64,000 nt of DNA from Streptomyces sp. ADI95-17 (GTDB taxonomy: Bacteria > Actinomycetota > Actinomycetes > Streptomycetales > Streptomycetaceae), in assembly GCF_003846175.1 (NCBI RefSeq), contig NZ_ML123047.1:301345-365344 (forward strand), written 5' to 3'. Positions 41,729 through 50,394 of the stretch are shown here, piece after piece. The notes beneath the pieces were generated by a model. The model was not told where the DNA came from and made no database searches. It was given only the letters and a program-made list of their open reading frames with translations. The position numbers and the translations under genes were made by a program. The first letter of the stretch is position 1. Every line of letters starts with the position of its first letter.

Positions 41729-41944
41729 TTAGCCCCCGGCGAACTCTCCGGCCTTCACGCCCTCGATGAAGGAGGCGAACGAGGCGGCGGAGGCGGTCAG
41801 CACCGGGCCGCCGGGGTTCTTGGAGTCACGGACGGGGACGACGCCGCGCGAGGCTACGAGGTTGGCGGCGACCTCGACGCAGGCGCCGCCGTTCTCGCTG
41901 TGCGAGGACTTGAACCAGCGGGGGGACTCGGTTGTGATCGTCAC
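41729..41944 (-). CDS. DUF397 protein, copy 1
   Basis: A 71-residue DUF397 protein (WFKSSHSENGGACVEVAAN, VPVRDSKNPGGPVL, FASFIEGVKAGEF). These small proteins are always near XRE/DUF5753 regulators in Streptomyces (BldB/AbaA-like or antitoxin-like roles proposed). The GTG at 41944 follows AGGAAGG; an upstream start in the same frame is less likely. It is the second, more distal DUF397 copy of a tandem pair; the two are about 80 per cent identical. Confidence 0.9.
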   Translation of the reverse strand: MTITTESPRWFKSSHSENGGACVEVAANLVASRGVVPVRDSKNPGGPVLTASAASFASFIEGVKAGEFAGG

Positions 41945-42091
41945 GGGGTGCCCTTCCTCATCTCTGGGACACCGCTTCATCCTGGGCCCGAAGTTGATGG
42001 CCGTCAACGGGGCGATGCGGCGCCGACAGCGAGAAGCCCCACCATGCGGTGCACGGCGGGGCGATCGCGGATCGCACGCTGGGCCTGCTGA

Positions 42092-42307
42092 TCAGACGGC
42101 GCCGAACTCTCCGGCCTTGACGCCCTCGACGAAGGAGGCGAACGAGGCAGGGGACGTGTTCAACACCGGGCCGCCGGGGATCTTGGAGTCACGGACGGGG
42201 ACCACGCCGCGCGAGGCGACGAGGTTGGCGGCGACCTCGATGCAGTTGCCGCCGTTGTTGCTGTACGAAGACTTGAACCAGCGGGGGGACTCGGTCGTGG
42301 TCGTCAC
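42092..42307 (-). CDS. DUF397 protein, copy 2
   Basis: A 71-residue DUF397 protein (WFKSSYSNNGGNCIEVAAN, VPVRDSKIPGGPVL, FASFVEGVKAGEF). The GTG overlaps the stop of the XRE gene by four bases (GTGA), so it is coupled to it. It is very close to copy 1, which lies 147 bases further on. A paralogous duplication is the simplest explanation. Confidence 0.92.
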   Translation of the reverse strand: MTTTTESPRWFKSSYSNNGGNCIEVAANLVASRGVVPVRDSKIPGGPVLNTSPASFASFVEGVKAGEFGAV

Positions 42308-43140
42308 GGGATGCCCTTTCGTACCTCGTTGATCATGGCCACCGATGCCGCCTGGGACAGCGCTTCGGCCTGTAGCTGATGGTAGGCCGTCAACAGCGGG
42401 AGCACGGAGGTTGTATCGCGCTCCAGATGCCCCCGCATCTGTGATTCCGCGTACGCGATCACGGACATGTCCGACAGCGTCAGCAGGTTCATCGGGAGGT
42501 CGAATGTGCGGCGCTCCCCCATTTCGTACGGAGCGATCTGGAGCACTGTGTTCGGCAGCGCGGCGAACTCCGCCAGCCGGTCGAGCTGGGCGGCCATGAC
42601 CTCGTCCCCGCCGACCCGCCTGCGGATGCAGCTCTCGTCCATCACCACCAGCATCGTGGGCGGGCGCGGGCGCACCAGAGCCGTCTGCCGCTCCGCCAGG
42701 AACGAGACCCGCTCGGCTGCCTGTTCAGGGACGATCGTCCCTCGTCGCAGGGCGCTGTCCGCCAGCACCCGCGCGTACTCCGGTGTCTGCAACAGCCCGG
42801 GGATGATGCCGATTTCGTACAGCCGGATCTCCACCGCACGCCCCTCGTGCCCCACGTACTGCGGGAAGCCCTCCAGCAGCGAACCGTGCCGGATCTCGCG
42901 GTACTGGCGTTCGAACGTGTCGGCTGTTTCTCCGGTGCCGAAAATCTGATCCGCACTGCGCGAGAACCGAAGAGTCGGCATCTTGCGACCAGTTTCGACG
43001 GCGGAGATATGCGTACCGGAATAGCCCATCCGTTCGGCTAACTCCTCCTGTTTCCACCCGCGTTCTTCTCGCAGTCTGCGGATGCGTGCGCCGAAGGCTG
43101 CTTCCGGGCTGCTCTCGGGGTCCAACTCCTTGCGGTTCAA
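42304..43140 (-). CDS. XRE family regulator with DUF5753 (Scr1 type)
   Basis: A 278-residue regulator. The HTH is FGARIRRLREERGWKQEELAERMGYSGTHISAVETGRKMPTL (about residues 16-58); the rest is DUF5753 (EIGIIPGLLQTPEYARVLADSA, PTMLVVMDESCIRRRVGG, LQIAPYEMGERRTFDLPMNLLTL). The start is a TTG at 43140: an in-frame stop lies just upstream and AGGTGA stands six bases before it. Partner DUF397 gene coupled downstream. This pair type regulates development or antibiotic production in Streptomyces. Confidence 0.9.
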   Translation of the reverse strand: MNRKELDPESSPEAAFGARIRRLREERGWKQEELAERMGYSGTHISAVETGRKMPTLRFSRSADQIFGTGETADTFERQYREIRHGSLLEGFPQYVGHEGRAVEIRLYEIGIIPGLLQTPEYARVLADSALRRGTIVPEQAAERVSFLAERQTALVRPRPPTMLVVMDESCIRRRVGGDEVMAAQLDRLAEFAALPNTVLQIAPYEMGERRTFDLPMNLLTLSDMSVIAYAESQMRGHLERDTTSVLPLLTAYHQLQAEALSQAASVAMINEVRKGIP

Positions 43141-43247
43141 CGGCTGTCACCTGACTTTTCGCTCGCACCCAACAAGTTGAAGCACTCCGAACTGTAGGCC
43201 AATCTGAGCCCGCTTAGTAGTGGAATGACTACGGAGAGGAGTGACCC

Positions 43248-43424
43248 GTGTCCGCAAAGACCGGTCCCCCGGCCGGGCAGGAGCCCTGTCCCGGGTGTCA
43301 GAGACTCCGCCTGGCCGAAGCCCTCGCCAACGATCGGCACGACTACAGCAGGGCGACGGACTGCCGGGTGCTGCTGCGGCGCCACCGGAGCACCGCGGAG
43401 TGCACCGAGTGGGGGCCGGCATGA
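43248..43424 (+). CDS. Small Cys-motif protein, 58 residues
   Basis: GTG-started ORF (SD GAGGAG 6-7 bases upstream) with a CPGCQRLRLAEALANDRHD knuckle and two more Cys (ATDCRVL, AECTEW). It is divergent from the XRE gene and overlaps the next small ORF by four bases (ATGA), which supports translation. A zinc knuckle is plausible. Found opposite XRE/DUF397, so perhaps part of that regulatory set. No family known to me. Confidence 0.5.
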   Translation: MSAKTGPPAGQEPCPGCQRLRLAEALANDRHDYSRATDCRVLLRRHRSTAECTEWGPA

Positions 43425-43612
43425 GGGACCAAGAGCCCGCGCCCGAGCCGGAGTTCCCCGGATCCGACCCGCATCGCTGGCCGCCCTGCGAGTGCGCGCG
43501 GTGCCACTCCCCCGAGGACGAAGGGGACGGGGACTCCGCGTCGATACGGCAGCTCCGGGCCAGGGTCACCGAGGAGAACGGGCTGCGCGGCTCGTTCCGG
43601 CGGACGCGGTGA
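43421..43612 (+). CDS. Small Cys-motif protein, 63 residues
   Basis: ATG-started ORF coupled to the preceding one. Acidic, Pro-rich N-terminus, then CECARCHSPEDEGDGD with CxCxxC, and a basic C-terminus (LRGSFRRTR). Probably a zinc-binding peptide. Function unknown. Ends about 110 bases before the AhpD-like gene. Confidence 0.5.
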   Translation: MRDQEPAPEPEFPGSDPHRWPPCECARCHSPEDEGDGDSASIRQLRARVTEENGLRGSFRRTR

Positions 43613-43721
43613 GGGCTCCGGCCGCCGCTCTCGTCACACTTCCGCTCCGCCGTCCGTCAGTGCAATGAGGGCGCGGCGAGAACGCCGCCGCGGCCGTGAC
43701 GGACAGCGAAGGAGAGACATC

Positions 43722-44177
43722 ATGCAGGCACGTATCGAGAACCCGGCCGAGATCCTTCCCGAGGCCCTGCCGCCCGTGCTGGGCCTGGTCAAGGCCATCG
43801 GCAGGGCGGGGCTGCCGGAGACGACGCTCGAACTGGTCGGTCTGCGGGTGAGCCAGATCAACGGGTGCACCTTCTGCGTCGACGGGCACGTACGCAACGC
43901 CAGGAAGGCCGGGGAGAGCGACGAGCGGCTGTTCGCCGTGTCGGCCTGGCACGACGCGCCGTACTTCACCGACGCCGAGCGGGCCGCGCTGGCGCTCGCG
44001 GAGCACTCGACGCGGCTCAGCGACCGCTTCGACCCGGTGCCGGACGCCATCTGGGACGAGGCCGCCCGCCACTTCAGCGAGAAGGAGCTCGCCGGCCTGG
44101 TCCTCGCGATCGGTCTGACGAACCTGTTCAACCGCATCAATGTCACCACCAAGCAGCCCCCGGGCAAGACCTGGTAG
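43722..44177 (+). CDS. AhpD-like alkylhydroperoxidase / carboxymuconolactone decarboxylase family protein
   Basis: A 151-residue protein of the AhpD/CMD fold. The CxxC with a following His, NGCTFCVDGH (about residues 46-55), is the redox centre used in AhpD-type peroxidase partners. LRVSQINGC is the usual lead-in. Ribosome site AAGGAGAG six bases before the ATG at 43722; an upstream in-frame start is discounted. Single gene. Probably an oxidative-stress enzyme. Confidence 0.9.
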   Translation: MQARIENPAEILPEALPPVLGLVKAIGRAGLPETTLELVGLRVSQINGCTFCVDGHVRNARKAGESDERLFAVSAWHDAPYFTDAERAALALAEHSTRLSDRFDPVPDAIWDEAARHFSEKELAGLVLAIGLTNLFNRINVTTKQPPGKTW

Positions 44178-44241
44178 GCCGCGCGCCGGTCACACCCCCG
44201 GGCGATAGCCTGGGGGTGCGGCAGGCAGGAGAAAAAGCGCC

Positions 44242-44652
44242 ATGGGATCCCCGAACCCCCAAGGTTCCGTCATCGCGGCGGTCGCGCTCGGCGGTGCGAT
44301 CGGAGCCACCGCCCGCTACGGGGCCGCGCAGCTCTGGCCCACCGCCCCGGGCGGTTTCCCATGGACGACGCTGGCCGTGAATGCCGTCGGATGTGCGGTG
44401 ATCGGCGTCTTCATGGTGGTGATCAGCGAGGCGTGGACGGCACACCGGCTGGTGCGGCCGTTCTTCGGTACGGGGGTGCTCGGCGGCTTCACCACGTTCT
44501 CGACGTACGCGGTGGACATCCAGCACCTGCTCGACGGCGGCCGGGTCCGTGCCGGGCTGGTGTACCTGGGACTGACGCTGTTCGCGGCTCTCGCGGCGGT
44601 GTGGAGTGCGGTGTGGGCGACCCGCCGCGTGCTGGCCTGGAGGCAGTCATGA
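44242..44652 (+). CDS. crcB: CrcB/FluC fluoride exporter, subunit 1
   Basis: A 136-residue four-helix fluoride channel subunit. Seen: GGAIGATARYGAAQL (Gly/Arg region of helix 1), FPWTTLAVNAVGCAVIGVF (the NxxG segment), FFGTGVLGGFTTFSTYAVD (TTFST break, fluoride path). Its stop overlaps the DUF190 gene by ATGA. Two CrcB genes flanking a DUF190 gene suggest a heterodimeric channel. No fluoride riboswitch sequence is apparent upstream. Confidence 0.93.
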   Translation: MGSPNPQGSVIAAVALGGAIGATARYGAAQLWPTAPGGFPWTTLAVNAVGCAVIGVFMVVISEAWTAHRLVRPFFGTGVLGGFTTFSTYAVDIQHLLDGGRVRAGLVYLGLTLFAALAAVWSAVWATRRVLAWRQS

Positions 44653-45005
44653 CGCCGCCGGACACGGAACGGGGCCTGCGCCTGACGGTTCTCGTCGGCG
44701 AGTCCGACGGGTGGCACCACCGGCCGGTCTTCACGGAGATCGTGCACCGGGCACACCTGGCCGGGCTGTCCGGTGCCAGCGTGTTCCGGGGCATCGAGGG
44801 CTTCGGCACCTCGTCGATGATCCACACCCAGCGGCTGCTCTCGCTGAGCGAGGACCTTCCGGTGGCGGTCGTGATCGTGGACACCGAGGAGCGGATCCGG
44901 GCGTTCCTGCCGCTGATCGGGGAACTGGTCGCGGACGGCGGAGTGGCCTTCCTGGACGAGTGCGAGATCGTGCGCTTCGGCGACGAGCGGGAGCGGGGCC
45001 GGTGA
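44649..45005 (+). CDS. DUF190 protein between the crcB genes
   Basis: A 118-residue DUF190 protein (PII-like ferredoxin fold): RLTVLVGESDGWHHRPVFTEIVHRAHLAGLSGASVFRGIEGFG, then SEDLPVAVVIVDTEERIRAFLPLIGELV. DUF190 genes accompany CrcB channels in many genomes and may regulate fluoride export. Overlaps by four bases at both ends with crcB genes. Confidence 0.9.
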   Translation: MTPPDTERGLRLTVLVGESDGWHHRPVFTEIVHRAHLAGLSGASVFRGIEGFGTSSMIHTQRLLSLSEDLPVAVVIVDTEERIRAFLPLIGELVADGGVAFLDECEIVRFGDERERGR

Positions 45006-45376
45006 ACTGGCTGCTGGTGATCGTCGGCGCGGCGGTCGGGGCGCCGCTGCGCTATCTGACCGACCGGGCGGTGCAGTCCCGCCACGACAGCGTCTTCCCG
45101 TGGGGGACCTTCACGGTCAATGTGTCGGGTTCGCTGGTCCTGGGCCTGCTGACCGGTGCGGTGGCGGCCGGTGCCGCCTCCTCGCACCTGCAGCTGCTGA
45201 TCGGCACGGGGCTGTGCGGGGCGCTCACCACGTACTCGACGTTCGGCTACGAGACGCTTCGGCTGGCCGAGGACGGCGCGAAGTCCTACGCGGTGGCCAA
45301 TGTCGTGGGGAGCGTGGCGGCGGGGCTGGGCGCGGCGTTCGCCGGGGTCGCGCTGGCGCGGGCGCTCTGGGCGTAG
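45002..45376 (+). CDS. crcB: CrcB/FluC fluoride exporter, subunit 2
   Basis: A 124-residue second CrcB: GAPLRYLTDRAVQ, FPWGTFTVNVSGSLVLGLL, GLCGALTTYSTFGYE. GTG start overlapping the DUF190 stop. The partner of the first CrcB, probably forming the dual-topology heterodimer. Confidence 0.93.
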   Translation: MNWLLVIVGAAVGAPLRYLTDRAVQSRHDSVFPWGTFTVNVSGSLVLGLLTGAVAAGAASSHLQLLIGTGLCGALTTYSTFGYETLRLAEDGAKSYAVANVVGSVAAGLGAAFAGVALARALWA

Positions 45377-45741
45377 GACGCGGGGATCGCGGACGTGGAA
45401 CGGTCGGCGTCCCCTGCCACCGCAATGCGAGGCGGAGGCAGGGGAACGCCGTTGAGGAGGAGCCGTCGCCGAGCGCCGGGCGATTCAACCCGTTCCGCGC
45501 CGACAGCGGTCCGTCAGGCGCCGACGCTAGGCAACCGCCCGCGCGCCTCGCCGGGCACCACGCCGGTCCGCGGCCCGGCACCACTCCAACAGCAGGCGCC
45601 CGGGCCGTGGTGCCCGTCACCCGGCCGGCGGCCTTGATCCACCGGCACCCGCGGTGATTCGCTGCGTGAACCGCGTAAGCCGCGTGAACCGCGCGATCCG
45701 TACGCTCCGCGAGCGAAACGAAGCGAAACGAGAGGTCTCCA
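45377..45741. other. Gap before the SDR gene, with repeats
   Basis: No gene is supported. It has a GCGTGAACCGCG direct repeat (45663-45690) and GCGAAACGA doublets (45711-45730) just before the SDR start; no terminator is obvious. Confidence 0.4.
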
Positions 45742-46506
45742 GTGCCGGACAGCAGCACCACCCCGCAGCCGCGCCCCGTCACCGTCGTCACCGGTGGCAG
45801 CCGGGGAATCGGCGCCGCGACCTGTATCCGTCTGGCGGCGGACGGGCACGACCTCGCCCTGGGCTTCGTGAGCAACGCCGAGGCCGCCGAACGCACCGCC
45901 GCGGCGGTACGCGCCGCCGGGGCGCGCTGCGTCACGGTGCGGGCGGACACCGCCGAGGAGGCCGATGTGGAGCGGCTCTTCGACACCGCGGCCGAGCAAC
46001 TGGGCCCGGTGACCGGGCTGGTCAACAACGCGGGCGTGACCGGCCCGCTCGGACGGCTCGCCGACACCTCCGCCGAGACGCTGCGCCGCGTCGTGGACGT
46101 GAACCTCCTCGGCTACCTGCTCTGCTGCCGCCGGGCCGCGAAGGACATGGCGGCCGGCGGGGCGGGCGCGATCGTCAATCTGTCCTCGGTCGCGGCCACA
46201 CTGGGCAGCCCCGGGGACTTCGTGCACTACGCCGCCACGAAGGCGGCGACCGACGCACTGACGATCGGGCTCTCCAAGGAGCTGGGGCCCGACGGCATCC
46301 GGGTCAACGCGGTCGCCCCCGGCATGGTCGACACCGACATGCACGCCACGGCGGGCGACCCCGGCCGCGCGGACGCGGCCGTCCCCGGGATCCCGCTCGG
46401 CCGCGTCGGATCCGCCCCGGAGATCGCGGCCGCCATCGCCTGGCTGCTGTCGGGCGAGGCGTCCTACGTGACCGGGACGGTCCTGCGGGTCTCGGGCGGC
46501 CGGTAG
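45742..46506 (+). CDS. Short-chain dehydrogenase/reductase
   Basis: A 254-residue SDR: TGGSRGIG (NADP-binding, residues 17-24), NNAG (about 94-97), Ser in VNLSSVAA and YxxxK in YAATKAATDAL. It should reduce a carbonyl with NADPH; the C-terminal motif SYVTGTVLRVSGG is like 3-oxoacyl-ACP-reductase-type members. GTG start at 45742 with AGAGGTC near. Followed by a 14-bp tandem repeat and the phosphoesterase gene. Confidence 0.93.
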   Translation: MPDSSTTPQPRPVTVVTGGSRGIGAATCIRLAADGHDLALGFVSNAEAAERTAAAVRAAGARCVTVRADTAEEADVERLFDTAAEQLGPVTGLVNNAGVTGPLGRLADTSAETLRRVVDVNLLGYLLCCRRAAKDMAAGGAGAIVNLSSVAATLGSPGDFVHYAATKAATDALTIGLSKELGPDGIRVNAVAPGMVDTDMHATAGDPGRADAAVPGIPLGRVGSAPEIAAAIAWLLSGEASYVTGTVLRVSGGR

Positions 46507-46550
46507 CGGGGCACGGCGGGGCCGGGGCTCGCTCACCCGACCCCGCCCTC

Positions 46551-46601
46551 GCCGTCCCGCCACCGCCGTCCCGCCACCGCCGTCCTGCCACCGCCGTCCC
46601 G
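46551..46601. repeat. 14-bp tandem repeat, about 3.6 copies
   Basis: GCCGTCCCGCCACC repeated at 46551, 46565, 46579 (one change) and 46593 (partial), in the gap after the SDR gene. Confidence 0.7.
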
Positions 46602-46741
46602 CGCGCCCGGCACTGTGCGAATTCATGGAGCCTTCGCCCAACTGTGGCCCTTACGGACCGGTTTCTCCCCCACTCCGCGGCTAGCTTGCAGACGATCACC
46701 CCTACACGTTCGTCCCTACGCTCGCCCCCGCGGAGACATCC

Positions 46742-48640
46742 ATGTGCAGCCCCCTCCACCAGCCCGACGGACCGCTTCTGCCCGGCGCGAGCCGTCGTAC
46801 GTTCCTGCGGGCGACCGCGCTCACCGGTGCCGCCACCGCGGCCACGGGGCTGGCGTCCGCCGCGCCCGCCGCGGCCCGTGCCCAGCAGAGCACCGGCGCC
46901 GTCGCGGCCGGTTGGCGGCCCGACCCCGAGAACCCCCGGTTCACGCTCGTCGTCATGCCGGACACCCAGTACCTCTTCGATGGGGCGAGCATCGACAAGG
47001 CGCCGGTCGAGGCGTCGTTGCGTTACGTACTCGACCACGGGCGCGACGAGAACATCGTCTTCCTGTCCCATCTGGGCGACCTCACCGAGAGCGGCCAGGC
47101 AGGCGAATTCGCGGCGATCGGCGAGGCGTTCGAGCTGCTCGACCGGCGGCGGGTCGGCTACAGCGTCGTCGCGGGCAACCACGACATCAAGTCCTCCACC
47201 GACGACCAGCGCGGCCGCACCCCGTACCTGGACACCTTCGGTCCGAAGCGCATGCGGCGCCTGCCGACGTTCGGCGGGGCGACCCCGGACGGCTACAACA
47301 CGTACCACCTGTTCCGCGCCGCCGGGCGCGAGTGGCTGGTGCTGGCGCTCGACTGGCGGCCCTCGGCGGCCGGGCTCGCCTGGGCGAAGGACGTCATCGC
47401 CCAGCACCCCCGGACACCCGTCATCCTCACCACCCACGAGCTGGTGTACGCGAACGCGGACGGCGACGAGGCCGAACTCTCCGACCACGGACAGCATCTG
47501 TGGGACGAGCTGATCGCCGGGAACGACCAGATCTTCCTCACCCTCAACGGCCACTACTGGCCCGCCGGGCGCACCACCCGCAAGAACACCGCGGGCAACG
47601 ACGTCCATCTGCACATCACCAACTACCAGAACCGCTACTACGGCGGCAGCGCCATGATCCGCCTCTACCGCTTCGACCTGGCCAGGAACACCATCGACGT
47701 GGAGACGATCTCCCCGTGGGTCCTCGGCCGTGCGGGCGAGCGGCTCAACGACCTGGAGCGCGGCGAGATCGAACTGACCGGTCCGCAGGACTGTTTCGCC
47801 GTCCCCATCGACTTCGAGAAGCGCTTCGCGGGCTTCGCGCCCGTGCCCGTGCGGGGCCCCCGCCCGGCGGAGCGGATGCTGATACCGGGCACCGTCGCGT
47901 ACTGGCGCTTCGACTCCCCCTCGCACCGGGACGGTTCCGCCGCCGACGCCGGCCTGCGCGTCCCCGACCTGTCCGGGCACCGCAACGACCTGGTGCGCGA
48001 GGCCGTCCCCGGCAGTGCGTCCGACGCGCTGCGCTGGTCCGCCTCCCACCACCCCGACCAGCCCGGCCACGGCAGCCTCTACTTCGACGGCTCGAAGCCG
48101 CCGCTGCGCGGCGCGTATCTGCGCACGGAGAACAACGCACCGCTCAACACCAAGACCTTCAGGTCCGGTTACACCATCGAGGCCTTCCTCCGCCTCCCCG
48201 CCGACTGGGACGCCGGACGCAACGCCTGGGGCGCCGTACTCGGCCGCCGCGGCACCCTCGGCGCGGCCGGGAAGACCTCCGGCGACCCGGAGGAGCCCGT
48301 CGCCACGCTCTCCGTGTCGGACGGTCCCGGGCTCCAGTGGGCGGCGGCGCCCCTGAACCAGCCGGGGGCCGTCACCAACTGGAGCCACGAACTGCTGCGT
48401 GAACGGTGGTGGCACGTGGCGGTCGTCAACGACGGGAAGCACACGACGATGTACATCGACGGCTGCGTGGTCGCCCGCAACCCCGCCACCCGCACCACCG
48501 GTCTCGCCACCCTGGGCCTGCCCTGGCTGCTCGGCGCCTACGAGTACGGAGGCAGCCTCGACCAGCTGATGCACGGCTGGCTCGGCGACATCAGGATCGT
48601 CGAACGCGCCCTGCGGGTGAAGGACTTCATGATCGCCTGA
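46742..48640 (+). CDS. Tat-exported metallophosphoesterase with LamG-like C-terminal domain
   Basis: A 632-residue secreted enzyme. The twin-Arg signal SRRTFLRATAL is at about residues 17-27. The calcineurin-like phosphoesterase domain has DTQYL, GDLTE, GNHDIKSS and a later GHYW-like His. After residue about 380 comes a concanavalin/LamG-type beta sandwich (VAYWRFDSP, YLRTENNAPLN, YTIEAFLRL, WWHVAVVNDGKHTTMYIDG). This combination suggests hydrolysis of an extracellular phosphoester with carbohydrate binding. GGAGA seven bases upstream of the ATG. Single gene after the SDR. Confidence 0.92.
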   Translation: MCSPLHQPDGPLLPGASRRTFLRATALTGAATAATGLASAAPAAARAQQSTGAVAAGWRPDPENPRFTLVVMPDTQYLFDGASIDKAPVEASLRYVLDHGRDENIVFLSHLGDLTESGQAGEFAAIGEAFELLDRRRVGYSVVAGNHDIKSSTDDQRGRTPYLDTFGPKRMRRLPTFGGATPDGYNTYHLFRAAGREWLVLALDWRPSAAGLAWAKDVIAQHPRTPVILTTHELVYANADGDEAELSDHGQHLWDELIAGNDQIFLTLNGHYWPAGRTTRKNTAGNDVHLHITNYQNRYYGGSAMIRLYRFDLARNTIDVETISPWVLGRAGERLNDLERGEIELTGPQDCFAVPIDFEKRFAGFAPVPVRGPRPAERMLIPGTVAYWRFDSPSHRDGSAADAGLRVPDLSGHRNDLVREAVPGSASDALRWSASHHPDQPGHGSLYFDGSKPPLRGAYLRTENNAPLNTKTFRSGYTIEAFLRLPADWDAGRNAWGAVLGRRGTLGAAGKTSGDPEEPVATLSVSDGPGLQWAAAPLNQPGAVTNWSHELLRERWWHVAVVNDGKHTTMYIDGCVVARNPATRTTGLATLGLPWLLGAYEYGGSLDQLMHGWLGDIRIVERALRVKDFMIA

Positions 48641-48697
48641 GACCGGCCGTCGCCCGGGGACCGCGGCTCCCTCAGGGGGCGGGCGCGGCCCCCGGGG

Positions 48698-50152
48698 TCA
48701 CCCCGTCCGGTTGGTGCGGCGCTGCTTCGCGGCGGCACGCGCCGCCGCGTCGGGCAGGTCGGAGCGGCGTGACGACCGGCCCGCCTTCGTGGGGACGGTG
48801 CCCCGGCCCCGGAAGGGCACGCTCCGGGGGCGCTCCGTCGTCGGCGCGCTGCCGTCGACGGGCACGCCGGAGGGCTTCCGCGCGCCGGTGATCCTGCTCA
48901 GTTCGGCCTCGCCGGAGCGGACCTGGGCAATCTTCGGGGTGATCCCGGCGTCGGCCATCAGCCGGGTCATCTCCCGGCGCTGCCCCGGCAGCACCAGGGT
49001 GACGACGCTGCCTGACTCACCGGCGCGGGCGGTGCGGCCGCCCCGGTGCAGGTAGTCCTTGTGGTCGCTCGGCGGATCGACGTTGACGACCAGGTCCAGG
49101 TTGTCGATGTGGATGCCGCGCGCCGCGACGTTCGTCGCGACCAGCACCGTGACCTGCCCGTTCTTGAACCGGTCCAGGGTGCGGGTGCGCTGCGGCTGGG
49201 ACTTGCCGCCGTGCAGCGCGGCGGCCCGCACCCCGCTGCCGAGCAGGTGGCCGGTGAGCTTGTCCACGGCGTGCTTGGTGTCCAGGAACATGAGCACCCG
49301 GCCCTCGCGGGCCGCGATCTCGGTCGTGGTGGCGTACTTGTCCGCGCCCTGCACGTAGAGCACGTGGTGCTCCATCGTGGTCACCGCACCGGCCGCCGGG
49401 TCGACCGAGTGGACCACCGGGTCGTGCAGGTAATTCCGCACCAGCAGGTCGACGTTGCGGTCCAGGGTCGCCGAGAACAGCATCCGCTGGCCCTGCGGCA
49501 GCACCTGGTCGAGCAGCTCGGTGACCTGCGGCATGAATCCCATGTCGGCCATCTGGTCGGCCTCGTCGAGGACGGTGACGGAGACCCGGTCCAGCCGGCA
49601 GTCGCGGCGGTCGATGAGGTCCTTGAGCCGGCCGGGCGTGGCGACGACGACCTCGGCGCCGGAGCGCAGCGCGGAGGACTGCCGGCCGATCGACATGCCG
49701 CCGACGACAGTGGCCATCCGCAGCCGGAGCGCGCGGGCGTACGGGGCGAGCGCGTCGGTGACCTGCTGGGCCAGTTCCCGGGTGGGGACGAGGACCAGGG
49801 CCAGCGGGCGGCGGGCGTCGGCCCGGTTGCCCGCGATCCGGGCCAGCAGGGCCAGACCGAAGGCGAGGGTCTTGCCGGAACCGGTCCGGCCGCGCCCCAG
49901 AACGTCGCGCCCCGCAAGGGAGTTCGGCAGGGTGGCCGCCTGGATCGGGAACGGCGTGGTAACGCCCTCGGCGGTGAGCGCCGAGAGCAGCGGCTCGGGC
50001 AGGTCAAGTTCCGCGAAGGCGGAAATGGCGGGCAGCGCCGGAGTGATGGTCTTCGGCAGTGCGAACTCGCCCTGTACGGAGGCGGGCCTGCGGCCGCCGG
50101 AGCGGGGGCGGGAATAGCGGTCGTTCGAACGTGCTGTGCGATCGCGGTCCAT
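48698..50152 (-). CDS. DEAD-box RNA helicase
   Basis: A 484-residue RNA helicase: Q-motif (FPIQAATLP), Walker A GRTGSGKT, PTRELAQQV, DEAD in LDEADQMADMGF, SAT (FSATLDR), then domain 2 with VATNVAARGIHIDNL and HRGGRTARAG. The C-terminal 80 residues are basic and disordered. The ATG at 50152 has GAGGAAGGG five bases upstream. It lies right beside a cold-shock protein gene, and cold-induced RNA unwinding is the likely role. Both are transcribed leftward with a terminator between. Confidence 0.93.
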   Translation of the reverse strand: MDRDRTARSNDRYSRPRSGGRRPASVQGEFALPKTITPALPAISAFAELDLPEPLLSALTAEGVTTPFPIQAATLPNSLAGRDVLGRGRTGSGKTLAFGLALLARIAGNRADARRPLALVLVPTRELAQQVTDALAPYARALRLRMATVVGGMSIGRQSSALRSGAEVVVATPGRLKDLIDRRDCRLDRVSVTVLDEADQMADMGFMPQVTELLDQVLPQGQRMLFSATLDRNVDLLVRNYLHDPVVHSVDPAAGAVTTMEHHVLYVQGADKYATTTEIAAREGRVLMFLDTKHAVDKLTGHLLGSGVRAAALHGGKSQPQRTRTLDRFKNGQVTVLVATNVAARGIHIDNLDLVVNVDPPSDHKDYLHRGGRTARAGESGSVVTLVLPGQRREMTRLMADAGITPKIAQVRSGEAELSRITGARKPSGVPVDGSAPTTERPRSVPFRGRGTVPTKAGRSSRRSDLPDAAARAAAKQRRTNRTG

Positions 50153-50321
50153 GCGGGACCCTTCCTCGACGGGGCGCGTATCGAGGAATTCGCTGCGGCG
50201 GCGGGCGGCGCAGGAATCGCAAGAACGGGCCGTTGACAAGCCTGGACGAAGCCCGGCTGCGAAAAATGAGCCGTGCCCAAGTGGCTCGGGCGGGCACCGG
50301 ACCGCACGGACAACAGCGAAC

Positions 50322-50351
50322 CGGGGCCCGCACCCGGAGGTGCGGGCCCCG
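50322..50351 (-). terminator. Terminator of the cold-shock gene
   Basis: Perfect 13-bp GC-rich stem (50322-50334 with 50339-50351), 4-base loop. It lies 44 bases after the cold-shock protein stop on the minus strand. Confidence 0.8.
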
Positions 50352-50394
50352 ATCGTGCAAGTCGTCTCAGCGCGTCGGCGCCGGAGCGGCCGGA

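Noticed and set aside
43225..43668. ATG-started 147-codon frame over the small Cys ORFs
   Set aside because: No ribosome site and Arg/Pro/Ala-rich; the two coupled Cys-motif ORFs in other frames have ribosome site and overlap logic.
44178..44241. Fluoride riboswitch before crcB
   Set aside because: I looked for the conserved GG..GATGG...CCT core in the short gap and did not see it.
46304..48574. Long minus-strand frame opposite the phosphoesterase
   Set aside because: Antisense to a Tat-signal enzyme with all catalytic motifs; low-complexity Gly/Val/Arg composition.
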